64,000 nucleotides of DNA from assembly GCF_027244095.1 (NCBI RefSeq), contig NC_069659.1:173902001-173966000 (forward strand), in the 5' to 3' direction. Below, one piece after another: positions 33,908 to 44,515 of the stretch. Every line of letters starts with the position of its first letter. The first letter of the stretch is position 1. The position numbers and the translations under genes were made by a program. A model generated the notes under the pieces. That model did not search any database. It was not told the origin of the DNA and was given only the letters and a program-made list of their open reading frames with translations. The DNA comes from Hemicordylus capensis. Lineage: Eukaryota > Chordata > Lepidosauria > Squamata > Cordylidae.

Positions 33908-34741
33908 TCAAGCCCCTAATAAGGGCCATTTCTTCATCATCCTCATCCGAGGAAGAAGGGGGGGGGGGCTTTGGGCTGCCTAACAGGCTTCCCACCCTTT
34001 TTCTCCTTAGCTTTCCTGGGCATCGTGAAAACACCCACAAGCCCTCAACCAATATTAGAAGGAGAAGCCAACCCCCAATTCTTGCTCTACAGAGCAACCC
34101 TATGGATGTGGGAGAGGTTTGCACGAAGGGAAAAAACCTTAGCCACCCCCAGGGAATACCAAAGCTCAAGGAAAAAACCCCAGAAGCCAACTCGAAAGCC
34201 CAGCAACAACCCCTCACAACAAGGCCCCCAAAAGCAGCCAGAAACCCCTTCCAAAGATCAGGAGAGCAAAGAAAGCTGTAGAAAAACTTGCAAAATGCCC
34301 CACCCCATGGCCCTCCCGGGCCTGCAACAAACCAAAGGGCCAAAGCCCTGTCGTGATGCAGATGCCGGAACGGGACGCTGGAGAAGGCTGCGATCGGGCC
34401 CACAGGCCACAGAGCCCCGCTGGTATTCTGCAAAGCCTGGAGACTTGTCTACCTAATGCCCTGCACAGCGGGACCTGAAGGAACCCGCTGGAGAACTGCC
34501 ACGCCCACTCCTGGGCGAACCCTACCCAGGCCTAAGTGGAAGGAGCCCAAGTAAAGACCTCCTTCCTCATGCAGATCCTGAAAAAAACTGAAGAGTAGAG
34601 GCGTGGATCGACCATGCTGCAGCCGAAACCACGCCCCTTTTTGCAAATTGGCCAATCAGGCCACTTCTAGGGCCTCATGTCCAGGGTGGCTGAGACAAAC
34701 TCCCTCCCCCCCGCACAAGGCGAAGGGGAGGGGAATAGTAC

Positions 34742-35560
34742 TGTCCCTTGTCTCTTCTAACAACTTCCTAAAATCCCCTATTAAGTTCCTTCCTGAGGTC
34801 TTTATTTTCTTGATTTTGGTTTCTTTCCTCTTCTTGGCAATTTCCACCATCTGTTCTGACATACATTTTGCCTTCTTCTGTTTTTTGGTCTTTGGCAGTC
34901 TCTTTTCACATTCATCCTTAACAACTTCTTTGATTTCATCCCACAGTTCCTCTGGTTCCCTGTCAATGAGGTTCAGAACTTCAAAGCAGTTCCTGATGTT
35001 CTCCTTGAAAATGGTGGGTATATTATCAAGATCATATTGTGGAAACTGGATAGCTTTGCTTTTCTACTTTAGCCTGGCTTGGAACTTGTACATGAGCAGT
35101 TCCACAATCGACCCCCAGGCACATCTTTGCTGTTATAACTGAGCTCTTCCACCTCCTTGCACCAATAATGTAATCAATTTGATTTCTGTGTATTCTATCT
35201 CGTGATGCCCATGTGTATAGGTGCTGCTTTGGTTGTTTGAAGAATGTGTTAGCAATGAAGAGATCATTGGATTAGCAAAAACTAATAAGTCATTCTCCTG
35301 CTTCATTTCTGCTTCCTAGGCCATACATTCTGACTGCTTTTTCCTCCTTACCATTTCCAACTTTGGGATACCTGTCTCCAACCACCAGCAGCACATCTTG
35401 CTTGCATTTGTTGTCAATTTCAGACTGAACTTGAGCATAAAACTCATCAACATCCTCTTCTTCTGCATCAGTCATTGGGGCATAAATTTGAAAAACTGTC
35501 ATGTTAAAGGGTTGTGCATACCATGGTTCATGCACACTACTACTGATAAATGGTTATTTG
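34742..35560 (-). pseudogene. BovB ORF, APE endonuclease part
   Basis: Minus-strand reading gives MTVFQIYAPMTDAEEEDVDE, FYAQVQSEI and DVLLVVGD near 35520-35380, the APE endonuclease core of RTE/BovB proteins that nicks target DNA. The rest to 34742 keeps the BovB layout with stops and frame changes. The far 5' end of the element is not visible beyond about 35560. Confidence 0.75.
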
Positions 35561-35951
35561 TTGTACACAGAGTGGAATGGTTTAAGCAGGGGCCAGAACT
35601 CAGTTTGAGATGTGATTGTATCGCTGCAGCTCTGCCATATGCATGTATTTATTACACACATATTGTGATCAAATATGATTCCTTCCACACTAGAACCCTT
35701 TAGTGCTATTGACTTTCTATTTCTGGAATCATCTGGAAACAGAACTGAAATATTGGTTCCACACAATACTTTATCTAGTACTATATTTTTCCAACAATAC
35801 CCTTCCTTATGGCCAAGAACCGTCTATAATTTTTGCTCAAGGGTAAGTGCTGTTCAACAAATCTGCCTACTATGTTAATTGAAAGCCTCCACCTTGCAAA
35901 TTTTGGCCCTGAGCACCCTGTCTTCTTCTCTCCCTCTGCTCCCTCATCCAT
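35561..35951. other. No recognisable gene
   Basis: AT-rich DNA between the BovB and a TA-flanked MITE; nothing supported. Confidence 0.4.
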
Positions 35952-36951
35952 TAGGGATGTGCATGAAACCAGCTGGACCGAGTCAGTTCAAGTCTGAACT
36001 GAGTTATAACTGGACTAGGCGAGTTTGGTCTGGCAACCCCTCAAACCCCCCTAGGGTTCGCAAGCTTTTGCGAACCTCAGGGGGGTTCGCAAGCTTTTTC
36101 TGTTAAAGCTTTATTATTATCTATTTACACACAGTCTACCAGATGTTATTGACTGGATTTGGTACTTTAATTATCGGGCCCTTTCCAAACGTCTAGGATA
36201 AAGAAAAATTAAAGATAGTGTTGTAGTATTCGTGCTGTCTCGAGTAGTATGGCCTTCTGTAACTGATGTGTTGTAATTTTATCGATGCCCAAGGTGTCAA
36301 GATGGTATTCAAGTTCTTTTGGTACTGCACCAAGGGGACCAAGAACTATTGGCACCACTACTGTTTTCTTTTTCCAGAGCCACTCGATTTTAATCTGAAG
36401 GTCCTTGTATTTAGTTATTTACTCCATTTGTTTTTCGCCAAGTCATCTATCCCCTGGGATTGCAATATCAATTATCAGAACCCAATTCTTCTTGATGACT
36501 GTCAGATCTGGCTTATTATTATTATTATCATTATTATTATTATTATTACTACTAACCCCGTCCAGGGGGCTTCTTCAAGGCCACAAGAAGTCTCCGGAGG
36601 TTCTCCCTCCCTCCGCATTCTTCCATTAAGCCTCAAATTGCCCCATTTGGGTGCTCTTCAGCCCATTCTGGGCCTCACCCCTGCCTCACTCCCATCGCGA
36701 TGGCCATTTTGGAGGCTGACGCACATGGCCAATGGGCATCTGCATGGTCCATTGGAAGCCCACGAGGGGAGGGGAACTTCCAGAGACCCTCCGCGCAGCC
36801 TCGAAGTCCCCCAGAGGGGATAAGTTAAAAAATAATTAATTAACACAAAAAGCTCATGATCCCCCCACCCCGAATGGCGGGGTGGGGGGGTTCAGTCCAA
36901 TCAAACCAAACCGGTTTGAGCCATCAGACCAAACTGCTTTGCATATCCCTA
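35952..36951. mobile_element. TA-flanked inverted-repeat element with a LINE inserted
   Basis: Starts TAGGGATGTGCATG and ends GCATATCCCTA. Bases 36560-36850 match the copy at 40540-40800 (identical phrase cttcagcccattctgggcct; the motif tctcc-gaggtt). A direct pair ggttcgcaagctttt lies at 36055-36098. The interior is interrupted at 36108-36552 by a LINE tail. Without that insertion the unit is about 550 bp, near the 621 bp of the later copy. Confidence 0.65.
36108..36552 (-). mobile_element. RLE-type LINE tail (R4/R2 group), minus strand
   Basis: Minus-strand reading gives KPDLTVIKKNWVLIIDIAIP, GDR, then KYKDLQIKIEWLWKKKTVV, VPIVLGPLGAVPKELEYHLD, and a stop after ARILQHYL. A KPD...D pattern followed by VPIVIGALG-like residues is the restriction-like endonuclease end of R2/R4-type LINEs, which cut DNA with this domain rather than an APE. 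The copy is truncated to its last 110 or so codons and carries a stop after GDR. It ends with an ATA-rich tail at 36108. Confidence 0.6.
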
Positions 36952-39016
36952 CCCACCATGTCTTTGCTGCAGAAGGACATGGTGAAAAACAAAACATTTT
37001 TGGTATGCAGTTTCTCTCACTCCTATGCAAATAGCATCACACACTCCCCACACTCTGATCAGGAGCCAGCAGCTTGCCAACAAGTCAGAGAGGCAGGAGG
37101 GAAGAGTGAAGGTGTTGTCACCTCAGTGGTGCCCCCTCCCACATGGGCCCAGAGACACACGCCTCCATTCCATTATAGCAACACTCCTACTGGAGTCACA
37201 GAGCTCTTTGCATGTTCTTCAGAGCACTTCTATGGCTATGTATCCTTTCACTGCACATACACAGCTTTAGTTGGGTTGTTGGCCAATAAACTTAGAGGCT
37301 GACATTCTCTATGGCAGGCCCACAATTAACCTTCAGCATCCATTTACTGAAGGCTTCTTGTGCAGGGGACTGGGCACAGAGAGGAGGTGATTTTTGCATG
37401 TCTGGCTGTGCAACCCTCAAGAATATAGTTATAAAAATAAAAAGGGCTTTTGGAGGGAGGGAAAACACATGTAAATTGTTCCTCCCTCTGTACTGCTCTG
37501 CTGCACAAAAAGCCTTCAGCTCTCCTTCTATTACTGGACGGCTGCAGAGACTAGCCAGTGGAATTTCTCAAAGGTATCCATTACATTGATTGGTGTCATC
37601 AGATTTCCCTCCAAAAGGTAAATGTGATTTAAAAAAAAAAATTCAGGGACATACTCAGGCAAAACATCAGACAAGTTTCTAGGGAAGTCAAAAAGGTGGC
37701 AATAAAACTAATGGAAATTTTCATGAGGTTTTTTGCATATCCCTTTTTTAAAAAGAAGCAAACTAATTTATTTCGTCTCATCTAACATTTACATTTCACA
37801 AGATGGCAGTGAAACATTGGATGACAAAGCTCAGATTCTCACAAAGTACAGCTCTTTTCCTCCACTGTATAATTTTCACCTATCCGCTCTTTCATGACTT
37901 TGCTATCATTTGTCCAATCTTAATGAAATAATTATGTTCCCATTTCTATCAAGTGGTGTTTAACATTTCTGTCTACAGCACAACATTACAATTAGGAAAC
38001 AGCACAGTGCTGGCAGAGGTTAACATCAAAGAAGATTTCTATTGTTGTTTTTCCCAGGCTGATTTGACTCTGCCTGAAAAGCTATATTATATTATTAACA
38101 TTTTTAGCCACACACAAAACCCTCCTCCTATGGTAACAGAGAAAGGTTATTTGGAGGTCTGCAAACTATTTTCATAGAATCACTGATGCCATAAAAGGAA
38201 ACAGTCTATTTAGACCATATAAACCATCTTGATGGTCATAAACTATTGTTCCCAACAGTGCAATTGCATGAAAAATTTCCGCTCTTTGGAAGTATCAAAG
38301 GACGTGTCCTCTATCATACACTACAGAAATGGCATACTTCATCTCACCATTAGAACAAGCATTGTTAAGATGGAGGTAAATGGTTGGTTCTCAACATGAT
38401 GAAAGGAAAGAAGCAGGCTGCCCCCTGCCCACTCTTCCACAGGACGTGTATTAACACTTGTGCCTTTTGACATATACATTAAGCATGGCTCACAGAAAAC
38501 AACATTCAAAATGAGTTGCCTGGTTCCAAAAAACATCTGTAAAAATCTGAGAGAAACCGGAAGGGCTTTGATAAAATTCCAAAATTAATATGTAGGTTAA
38601 AAGATTCAGGGGAAGGTGTCACAGACAGTCCTCAGTTGTTCAGAAATGTGTTTTAGGAAACATACATTCTTTACTGAGAGCTAGGATAAGCCCTCTTCAA
38701 ACCTTCAAAACGAACATTTATGGCCAGTTCAGATGATACTTTTAAATGGTAGAGTCATGCATAGTGATCAACTGTTGAGGTTGAGAGATTGGGCTCCTTT
38801 CTCTTCTATGGAGACCTGCTTACTTACCTGCTAGCTTGAAGTACACAGATTAAATGGGCATGTTTGGAGATCTCAGGATGCACCCAAGAATATATTTGTA
38901 AAAGAGCTTGCAAGTTTGCAAGCTTTACTTCAAATATCAACTTCTTACCTCTCTCTGGGACCCTATCCTTTTCTATCTCTATGAGGTTTCATTCACCATA
39001 CTTTTCAATGGGAGAG
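36952..39016. other. No recognisable gene
   Basis: No protein-like frame or named repeat. The phrase gccagttcagatgatac at 38722 repeats the start of 24842. The rest looks like unique AT-rich DNA. Confidence 0.4.
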
Positions 39017-39480
39017 TAGGGGTATGCACGAACCATGGTTTATGCACTGGTCTGAATTCGGACTGGTCTGCAGTCCAGTGAAGTTTGGCCAAACCTTGAA
39101 ATAGTCCAGTGGTTCGAGGCAGCGCTGGGATGGTGGTGGCAGAACCTTTAACAGAAAAGACGGAAGACTTTAGCAGCTGGATCACCACTCCAAGCAGCTT
39201 CTTGCTGCAGCAGAGCTCCGCCAGCAGCCCACGTGCAGCACTGGTGTGGCTCCATCACTCACCTGGCCTCCGTACATACATGTGTGGAGGACAGGTGAGT
39301 AACAGAGCCACGCAGGAGCAATGCCACAGCAGAGGGCCACTCCTTGCCGCCCTCCCCCCATGCCACCTCAAACCATTGGACCAGTTGAAGGTTTGGCCAA
39401 ACCGGGCCAAAGCAGTCCACCCAACACGGAATTTGGTCCGAATTCAGACGGTGCATGAACCATGGTCCATGCACACCCCA
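39017..39480. mobile_element. Inverted-repeat MITE of the TA-flanked group
   Basis: Left end TAGGGGTATGCACGAACC and right end, inverted, ATGGGGTGTGCATGGACC, with inverted similarity over about 48 bases. A central hairpin pairs 39247-39274 with 39293-39320 (core CTCACCTG / CAGGTGAG). There is no coding frame. The right TA is altered. Confidence 0.6.
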
Positions 39481-40358
39481 TGAGAGAGCTTCTCTGCATT
39501 TTCTGGGAAACTGATGCATTTGTGTGACTTTGGGATTTTATTTATTTATTTATTTAGTTATTAAAGTTTGGGCAAAAAAGATATTTCTATCTTTTGTCCA
39601 TTGGTCTGGGAGTTTCATTTCAGTGAGTAAGTGAGTGAGTGAGTGAGTGAAGCCCAATAATTTTTAGATTAAAAATATTGAGCAATATAATGATCTCCAT
39701 ACTAGAGAAAACCCTTTTATCCTCAGTTTCCAAGGATCCTCAATTTCCAAGCCCACAATTTCAGAGTTCTGCTGGAGAATGAAAAGACACAGTTTTGCAG
39801 TTTTAAGTGGGGTGCGAGAAGAGAAGGGACAAGACACACAACCCTTGGGCTCTCTCATCTTGCATCCTTTCTCAATCTTTCACCCCCAACCTGACTGGGA
39901 TCTTCCTGGGGGAAATGCTGTCAGATCCCAGCAGGGAGAAATGGGGTGGGGTGGGATGGGGGAGTGATTGAAGAGACTGTAAGTGGGGCTCTGGAAGATG
40001 GGGAAGTGAAGACTAGGGACCTTAAGATTATTCCTGGTGGGTATGGCTGCCCATTTTTTCCGGTCACTGCAAAATGATAAATAAATAAATAAATAAATAC
40101 CATGTTTTAATTTCAAAACGCAGGCACACACATACAGTTTTCCACATTTATTTTATACCAGAAAGTGGGTGATGCTTGTAAACAGCACACAGAGTCTGCA
40201 CTGCGAAGTCCTATGTAAAAATCTCATCACAAACTCACTAGGTGACCACAAGCAATATCTGTTTTGATCATCACAGTCATCACTTTGAAGTAGTCTTGAG
40301 AAGGCCCACTACCTTGACTTCAGGAAAGTATTAATGGAAGACCTTTACTGGAAATCAC
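39481..40358. other. No gene; simple repeats
   Basis: Holds (TTTA)n at 39538-39558, (GTGA)n at 39623-39650 and (AAAT)n at 40077-40099. A G-rich tract gatggggtggggtgggatgg-like lies at 39939-39962. Nothing else is supported. Confidence 0.6.
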
Positions 40359-40979
40359 TAGGGTGTGCACTAGGTGTGTTGCTTGGTTTGGGTCGAGTCT
40401 GGACCGGACTCGAACCGGACCAGGCATGTTTGGTTTTGTGCACCCTAAACCACTCCCACAATTCCGGTCATGTTTGGGGGGGAGTTGTGATTTAAATGTT
40501 TAAATTTTTTTAAAAATATAACTCACTGCCACCACTTCGGGAGGGCTTCTCCGAAGTCATGGAGGTCATGGAAGGTCTCCAGAGGTTCCGCTCCCCCCAC
40601 CAGCCTCCATTAGTGACTGAATCACCCAGTTCAGGTGATCTTCAGCCCATTCTGGGCCTGCCCTCCATTGTTGTGGCCATTTTGGAGGCTGCTGCCCAAT
40701 AGGCCCCTGCATGGCCAGGTGACTGGAGGCCAGAGTGGGGGAGGGGAACCTCTGGAGACACACACACCCCTGCGGCCTCAGAGAAGCAGCCCAGAGCGGT
40801 GGTGGTGAGTTATATTTCTTTTTTTAAAATGTAACTTAGAACCTCCTGAAGAGGCCAGGGTTTGGGTTCCATATCGAACTGAACCAGGGTGGGGTGGGGG
40901 TTGGTCTGATATTGAGCCATCGAAACAAACCAGTTCAATGTTGAACAGGTTTGGAATCGAACCTGTTCACACATCCCTA
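40359..40979. mobile_element. TA-flanked fold-back MITE, complete copy
   Basis: Starts TAGGGTGTGCAC and ends CACACATCCCTA. The two halves are inverted copies: TCTCCAGAGGTTCC at 40576-40589 pairs exactly with 40745-40758, and TATAACTCAC near 40517 pairs with GTGAGTTATA near 40806. The central part matches 36560-36850. There is no coding frame. Good copy of the subfamily that also occurs at 35952. Confidence 0.7.
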
Positions 40980-41075
40980 GACATCACCACTATGATCCAA
41001 CTGTCTTAACAAAGGTCATGACCTAACTCTATGAGAATCCAGGCATATCAAAATATGTCTGTAAAAAAGGATACC

Positions 41076-41426
41076 GGCCAACATTCTGATTAAGGCAGTG
41101 GCAGCATGTTGGGAAGACACACCCATGTTATGGAGAGCTTTCTTTAGTCCTGCTGCGCAGCACACAGGTGTATGTGGGGGGGGGTCAATTTTCACTGCTC
41201 TCTTTGCTTCTCCCAGAATTCCCCTGCACCCTCTGAAAATGTTTTCCTGATGGCTTTGTAGCCCTCCGGATGTATTTCTGGAGGGCCAGGTGAAGCTAGG
41301 TGAAGGAGAGAGTGGTGAAAATCACCCCCACCACCCTACATGCACCATGCTGTAGAGTTCTGGAGGCCTTTTGCAGCATGAGCACATCTTCCATCACACG
41401 GTTGCTGCCTTAGTCAGAATGTCAGC
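41076..41426. mobile_element. Fold-back element, 351 bp
   Basis: The end GGCCAACATTCTGATTAAGG is mirrored by the inverted right end GGCTGACATTCTGACTAAGG. The similarity continues inward: TGTATGTGGGGG and ATTTTCAC-GCTCTCTTTGC at 41170-41210 are mirrored by GTGAAAATCACCCCCACC and CTACATGCA near 41315-41345. It is essentially one large imperfect palindrome without coding capacity. No target duplication was found. Confidence 0.6.
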
Positions 41427-42251
41427 CACTATTGGTTTTCCTATGTTTTTCCTCTTCCACAGTTGCTCTGCCCACCCCACCTCCCCACTGTCTTCAATAT
41501 TGGATAATGGCAATGACCTGTAAGGATCACTGAGATAATGTCCATGCATATGTATTCTATAAATGCTAGATATTATTATTACATTGAATGCAAGCAGGAG
41601 AAAGAAGATTAAATAATGTATAAATATATGTTCTGGAAATAACGTTTGCTTTAGTTTCTGATCCTACTTTAGTTTCTGATCGCTAAAACTTAATGCCATC
41701 TTCTTGCTGTGCAGCCAGATGGGCTGCACCCAGTAACCATGTTATTGATAAATATGATGCTAAAAAATTCCAAGGCATTATGGAATTAGAAACAATTAAG
41801 GAGTACTAAGAATCTTCTTTAACACATGTTCCAAACTAGGGAAGAGGTGGCACAGATCCTGCATGGAACAAGACATGCAGACATTTATTAACAATATGGC
41901 TGAACGTTTTAAAAATAAAGTAATGGTTAGTTTTCGTTTCAGAAATAGCTGCATTGTATCATTAGAGAGGTAAAATGTAGTGGGGAAACCCTGGGAAGCG
42001 AAACACTGAAGGACAGGATACATATGATTGAAATTGGGGGGGAGGGTAGAGTGAGAGAGAGAGAGAGAGTGCAACGTGTTTAGATTAATATGATCAAACT
42101 CTTCCTTCACTGTCCCCACCTTTCTCTTCCATGCATTTCTACCCTCTTAATCCCTTTCACTTTTCCTGATGTCCCTTTATGATAATTTAGGTAATTATAT
42201 AATTTATGTACTGTGTGTTTATGTGTTTATTTGCTATACTTGTATCCTCAT
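41427..42251. other. No recognisable gene
   Basis: Contains a short (GA)n run at 42053-42068. Nothing else is supported. Confidence 0.4.
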
Positions 42252-42438
42252 CCTTGAAGGAGCTCAGGATGAGAAGTTTATAGTAGTTTCCACCCCTGCC
42301 ATTTATCCTAACAAGAACTCTGTGGGACATACAAGGCTGAGGAACAATGATAAGCCTATTCTTGCACTAAGCAAAAACTTGAATCTGGTCCCCTCCAATC
42401 CAAGTTCAACATTATTCACTTAACCACACTAGCTCTCA
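42252..42438 (-). mobile_element. CORE-SINE (MIR-like), minus strand
   Basis: Reverse complement of its right end reads tgagagctagtgtggttaag, the tRNA-like head also seen at 45332 (tgagagccaacacggtatag). The left part contains taacaagaactctgtgggac, the antisense of the CORE region. It is an old, diverged copy. The hAT MITE at 42439 sits at its 5' edge. Confidence 0.5.
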
Positions 42439-42606
42439 CAGGGGCATAGCTAGGGGAGATGGGGCCCGTGTTCATCCCTCTCTCTGGTGGCCCCCCAGAG
42501 TGAGGGAGATAATGAAAAAAATAGGGAGGGATGGAGCTGGAGGGCCCTCAGGAGCTGGGGGCCTGTGTTCTTTGAACGCTTTCGCTCAATTATAGCTACG
42601 CCCCTG
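42439..42606. mobile_element. Non-autonomous hAT transposon (MITE), 168 bp
   Basis: Ends CAGGGGCATAGCTAGG and, inverted, CAGGGGCGTAGCTATAA. Flanks agctctca (42431-42438) and ggctctca (42607-42614) form an 8-bp duplication with one mismatch. No coding frame. Belongs to the same group as 5643-6033. Confidence 0.85.
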
Positions 42607-42614
42607 GGCTCTCA

Positions 42615-43109
42615 TAGCACTTCATCAGGCCTGCACAACATAAGGCCCAGGGGCCAGATCTGGCCTGTGAGGACTTCTGTGTTGGCCCACAAGAAGGAAT
42701 GTTTTGCAGTGACAGCAAGAACCATGAAGAGCTCTTGGCCTGTCCCACTGGCAAGCAGCAGTGGCTCAACACAATTGGCTGCTTGAGACCAGATGCCCCC
42801 CACCTGCCTTGCTGGTCCCAAACCTACTGACACCATCCTTCATCCCTCTTTCCCCTCTCCTTCCTGCCTGACTCCAACCCTCTGCTCCTTGCTTTAATAT
42901 TCTTAATAATTAATTTTAATCCAGTAATTGATGTGCTGAAAATTTACCTCGGCCCCCACACACCAAGTCATGGTTCATTCTGGTCCACTGGGGCATTTGA
43001 GTTGTTCAGCCCTGCACTTCATGAATATCAAATGCCTTGTGTACTGTTTTCCCCATACTCCAACCACCTTTACAACAAAACAGAACATTGTCTTAGAATA
43101 GAACATTTA
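42615..43109. other. No recognisable gene
   Basis: Nothing supported. Confidence 0.35.
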
Positions 43110-43720
43110 CCATAGTATCCACAAGACTGTGGGAGATATATATATATCCCACCTCAATAGGGTTCTCAGAGCAGTTTAGAGTCAATCTAAATAACACTAT
43201 AAAATGACCAGTCACAAAATAATTCAACAACACCACAGCAAAAAAACCAACAAGCAAAAAACCAACAACCAATTCAAACCGCCCCCCCTCCAAAAAAACC
43301 CCCTAAAGTAACAACTGGGCAGATAAAAACCAATTGATATCACAATAAAAATGTGTTCAAATTAACTCTACTAGTACTAACCCTTTTTTACTTAAAGAGG
43401 TGGCAACTCCAGGGTGTGAATTTCACAAGCTGGATGCTGCTCCTGAAATGATCCAGTTTTACACCTGTATCCTTCGTATCCCACAAGGTGAAAGAGAAGA
43501 CTCACTCCCAGATACCCCACTCTCAAAGGATCTAGGGCTTTAAAAGTAAGGACGAGCACCTTGAATTGGGGTTGGAAACATATTGGAAACATGTTGTAAC
43601 CAATAGAACACTGGTAGAATATGGTCACATCACCAGGGAGCATCAGTAACCGCACTGCTGAGTTTAGCAGTTTCCAGGCACATTTCAAGGACAGCACCCG
43701 GTAGAGACTGTTAGAGGAGT
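43110..43720 (-). mobile_element. L2 LINE 3' part, minus strand
   Basis: Minus-strand reading gives FQPQFKVLVLTFKALDPLRVG near 43560, equivalent to the RFRVKFKVLVLTYKALNG region of L2 RT proteins. It is followed by a 3' region and a TATATA-bounded tail near 43138. The frame is broken and truncated. Confidence 0.55.
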
Positions 43721-44278
43721 CCCTCCTTCCTTGCCTTCAAAAAAAAAAAAAGCTTAAAGATTTAGATGTTTCAAGAGACCTTTGGAAAGCAGCTATAGAC
43801 TTTTGTTTTGTTTCATGAGATAAATATTTACGCAGTTGTGATTTCAGTTTGTTTTAGGATTCTGATTGTTTTGTGATTTTAGAATGTGAGCCTTGAGTTG
43901 GTAGGATGAAATGCTTGTAGAGAAATAAATATGATAGCTGTGAAATGGTGGTCGCTATCCAACACAGAGTTAATATGCTAAAGCACAATGTAATAAATAA
44001 GCTCAAAATGTGTTGGAGTGTTACTTCTTTGTATAAGTTGTAGGAGATATACCACCAAGGGCACAAAATTCTTCTTCAATAAAAACCTAGTCATTCAGCA
44101 CTGTCATTGAAACTAATTTTGCCCGTGAAACAGTGTATGGTTATTGGTCAGGCTAAACAAATTATCTCTGTATTTTCTCTCAAGCAAATAGTCTCTCATT
44201 ATCTAATGGCACTGCTGGAGTCTGGCCCTAAGTAGATCTTTTCTTTTTTCTGGCTCAGCGAATGAATTCTGTCAGTCA
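43721..44278. other. No recognisable gene
   Basis: Holds an A-run at 43740-43751 and a possible LINE-tail-like stretch at 43870-43940. Nothing firm. Confidence 0.35.
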
Positions 44279-44515
44279 TCAGTGAAATATCCCAAAGCCT
44301 TTGCTTTTCTGAGTCTTTTCAACAAATTTATGACCGGCTGTTTGGCTCATGTATTCAAGTATTGTTCCCAGATGACCTGGTATTACCACCACATTCACAG
44401 ATTGCACTTTTTCTGAAAGGACAGGAGCCATCAGAGATCTCTCTTTGGAAGAGTAAAAAGAATTAACTCGGTTGTCACTGGGATTCTCTTGGCAAGACAA
44501 ATAGCAAAAAGGCAA
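44279..44515 (-). pseudogene. Tigger/pogo-type transposase remnant
   Basis: Minus-strand reading includes LSEKVQSVNVVVIPGHLGTI, then a LEYMSQTAGHKFVEK stretch. The pattern of VVVIPG, a T-x-L about four residues on, then L-x-x-M and a K-F pair matches the DDE_1 transposase core of Tigger/pogo elements, where it reads IPGGLTSxLQPLDVxxNKPF. The key aspartate that follows LQPL in the family is not kept. It is a short relic of a DNA transposon gene. The rest of the frame is not recognisable. An unrelated chance match is possible. Confidence 0.4.

Larger units (their letters stand above)
28897..34741 (-). mobile_element. Ngaro-type tyrosine-recombinase retrotransposon
   Basis: A 5.8-kb minus-strand element set inside BovB. 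In transcription order it has a gag-like protein, RT-RNase H, tyrosine recombinase and SGNH hydrolase, the order known for Ngaro elements of the DIRS order. TGTCCC occurs at both junctions (28891-28896 and 34742-34747). Its GC content is well above the flanks. It looks close to whole, with at most a few breaks in the main frames, and is clearly younger than the BovB. The split direct repeats usual for Ngaro were not found by eye. Confidence 0.8.
24996..35560 (-). mobile_element. RTE/BovB LINE, minus strand, broken into four pieces by insertions
   Basis: One BovB copy can be followed from its endonuclease at the right to its 3' end at the left. The pieces are 34742-35560, 28534-28896, 27150-28106 and 24996-25456. 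The gaps are filled by a Ngaro element (28897-34741), a hAT MITE (28107-28533) and an I/Vingi-like LINE (25457-27149). BovB is abundant in squamates and supplies machinery for Sauria SINEs. The 3' terminal phrase gattgattaagtgccatcaa lies at the left edge (reverse strand). The host copy is older than all three insertions. Confidence 0.85.

Noticed and set aside
33759-34433. Minus-strand frame of 224 codons upstream of the Ngaro gag
   Set aside because: Only its last third (acidic stretch and MEALEK segment) looks protein-like; it is more likely the 5' part of the element than a separate gene.
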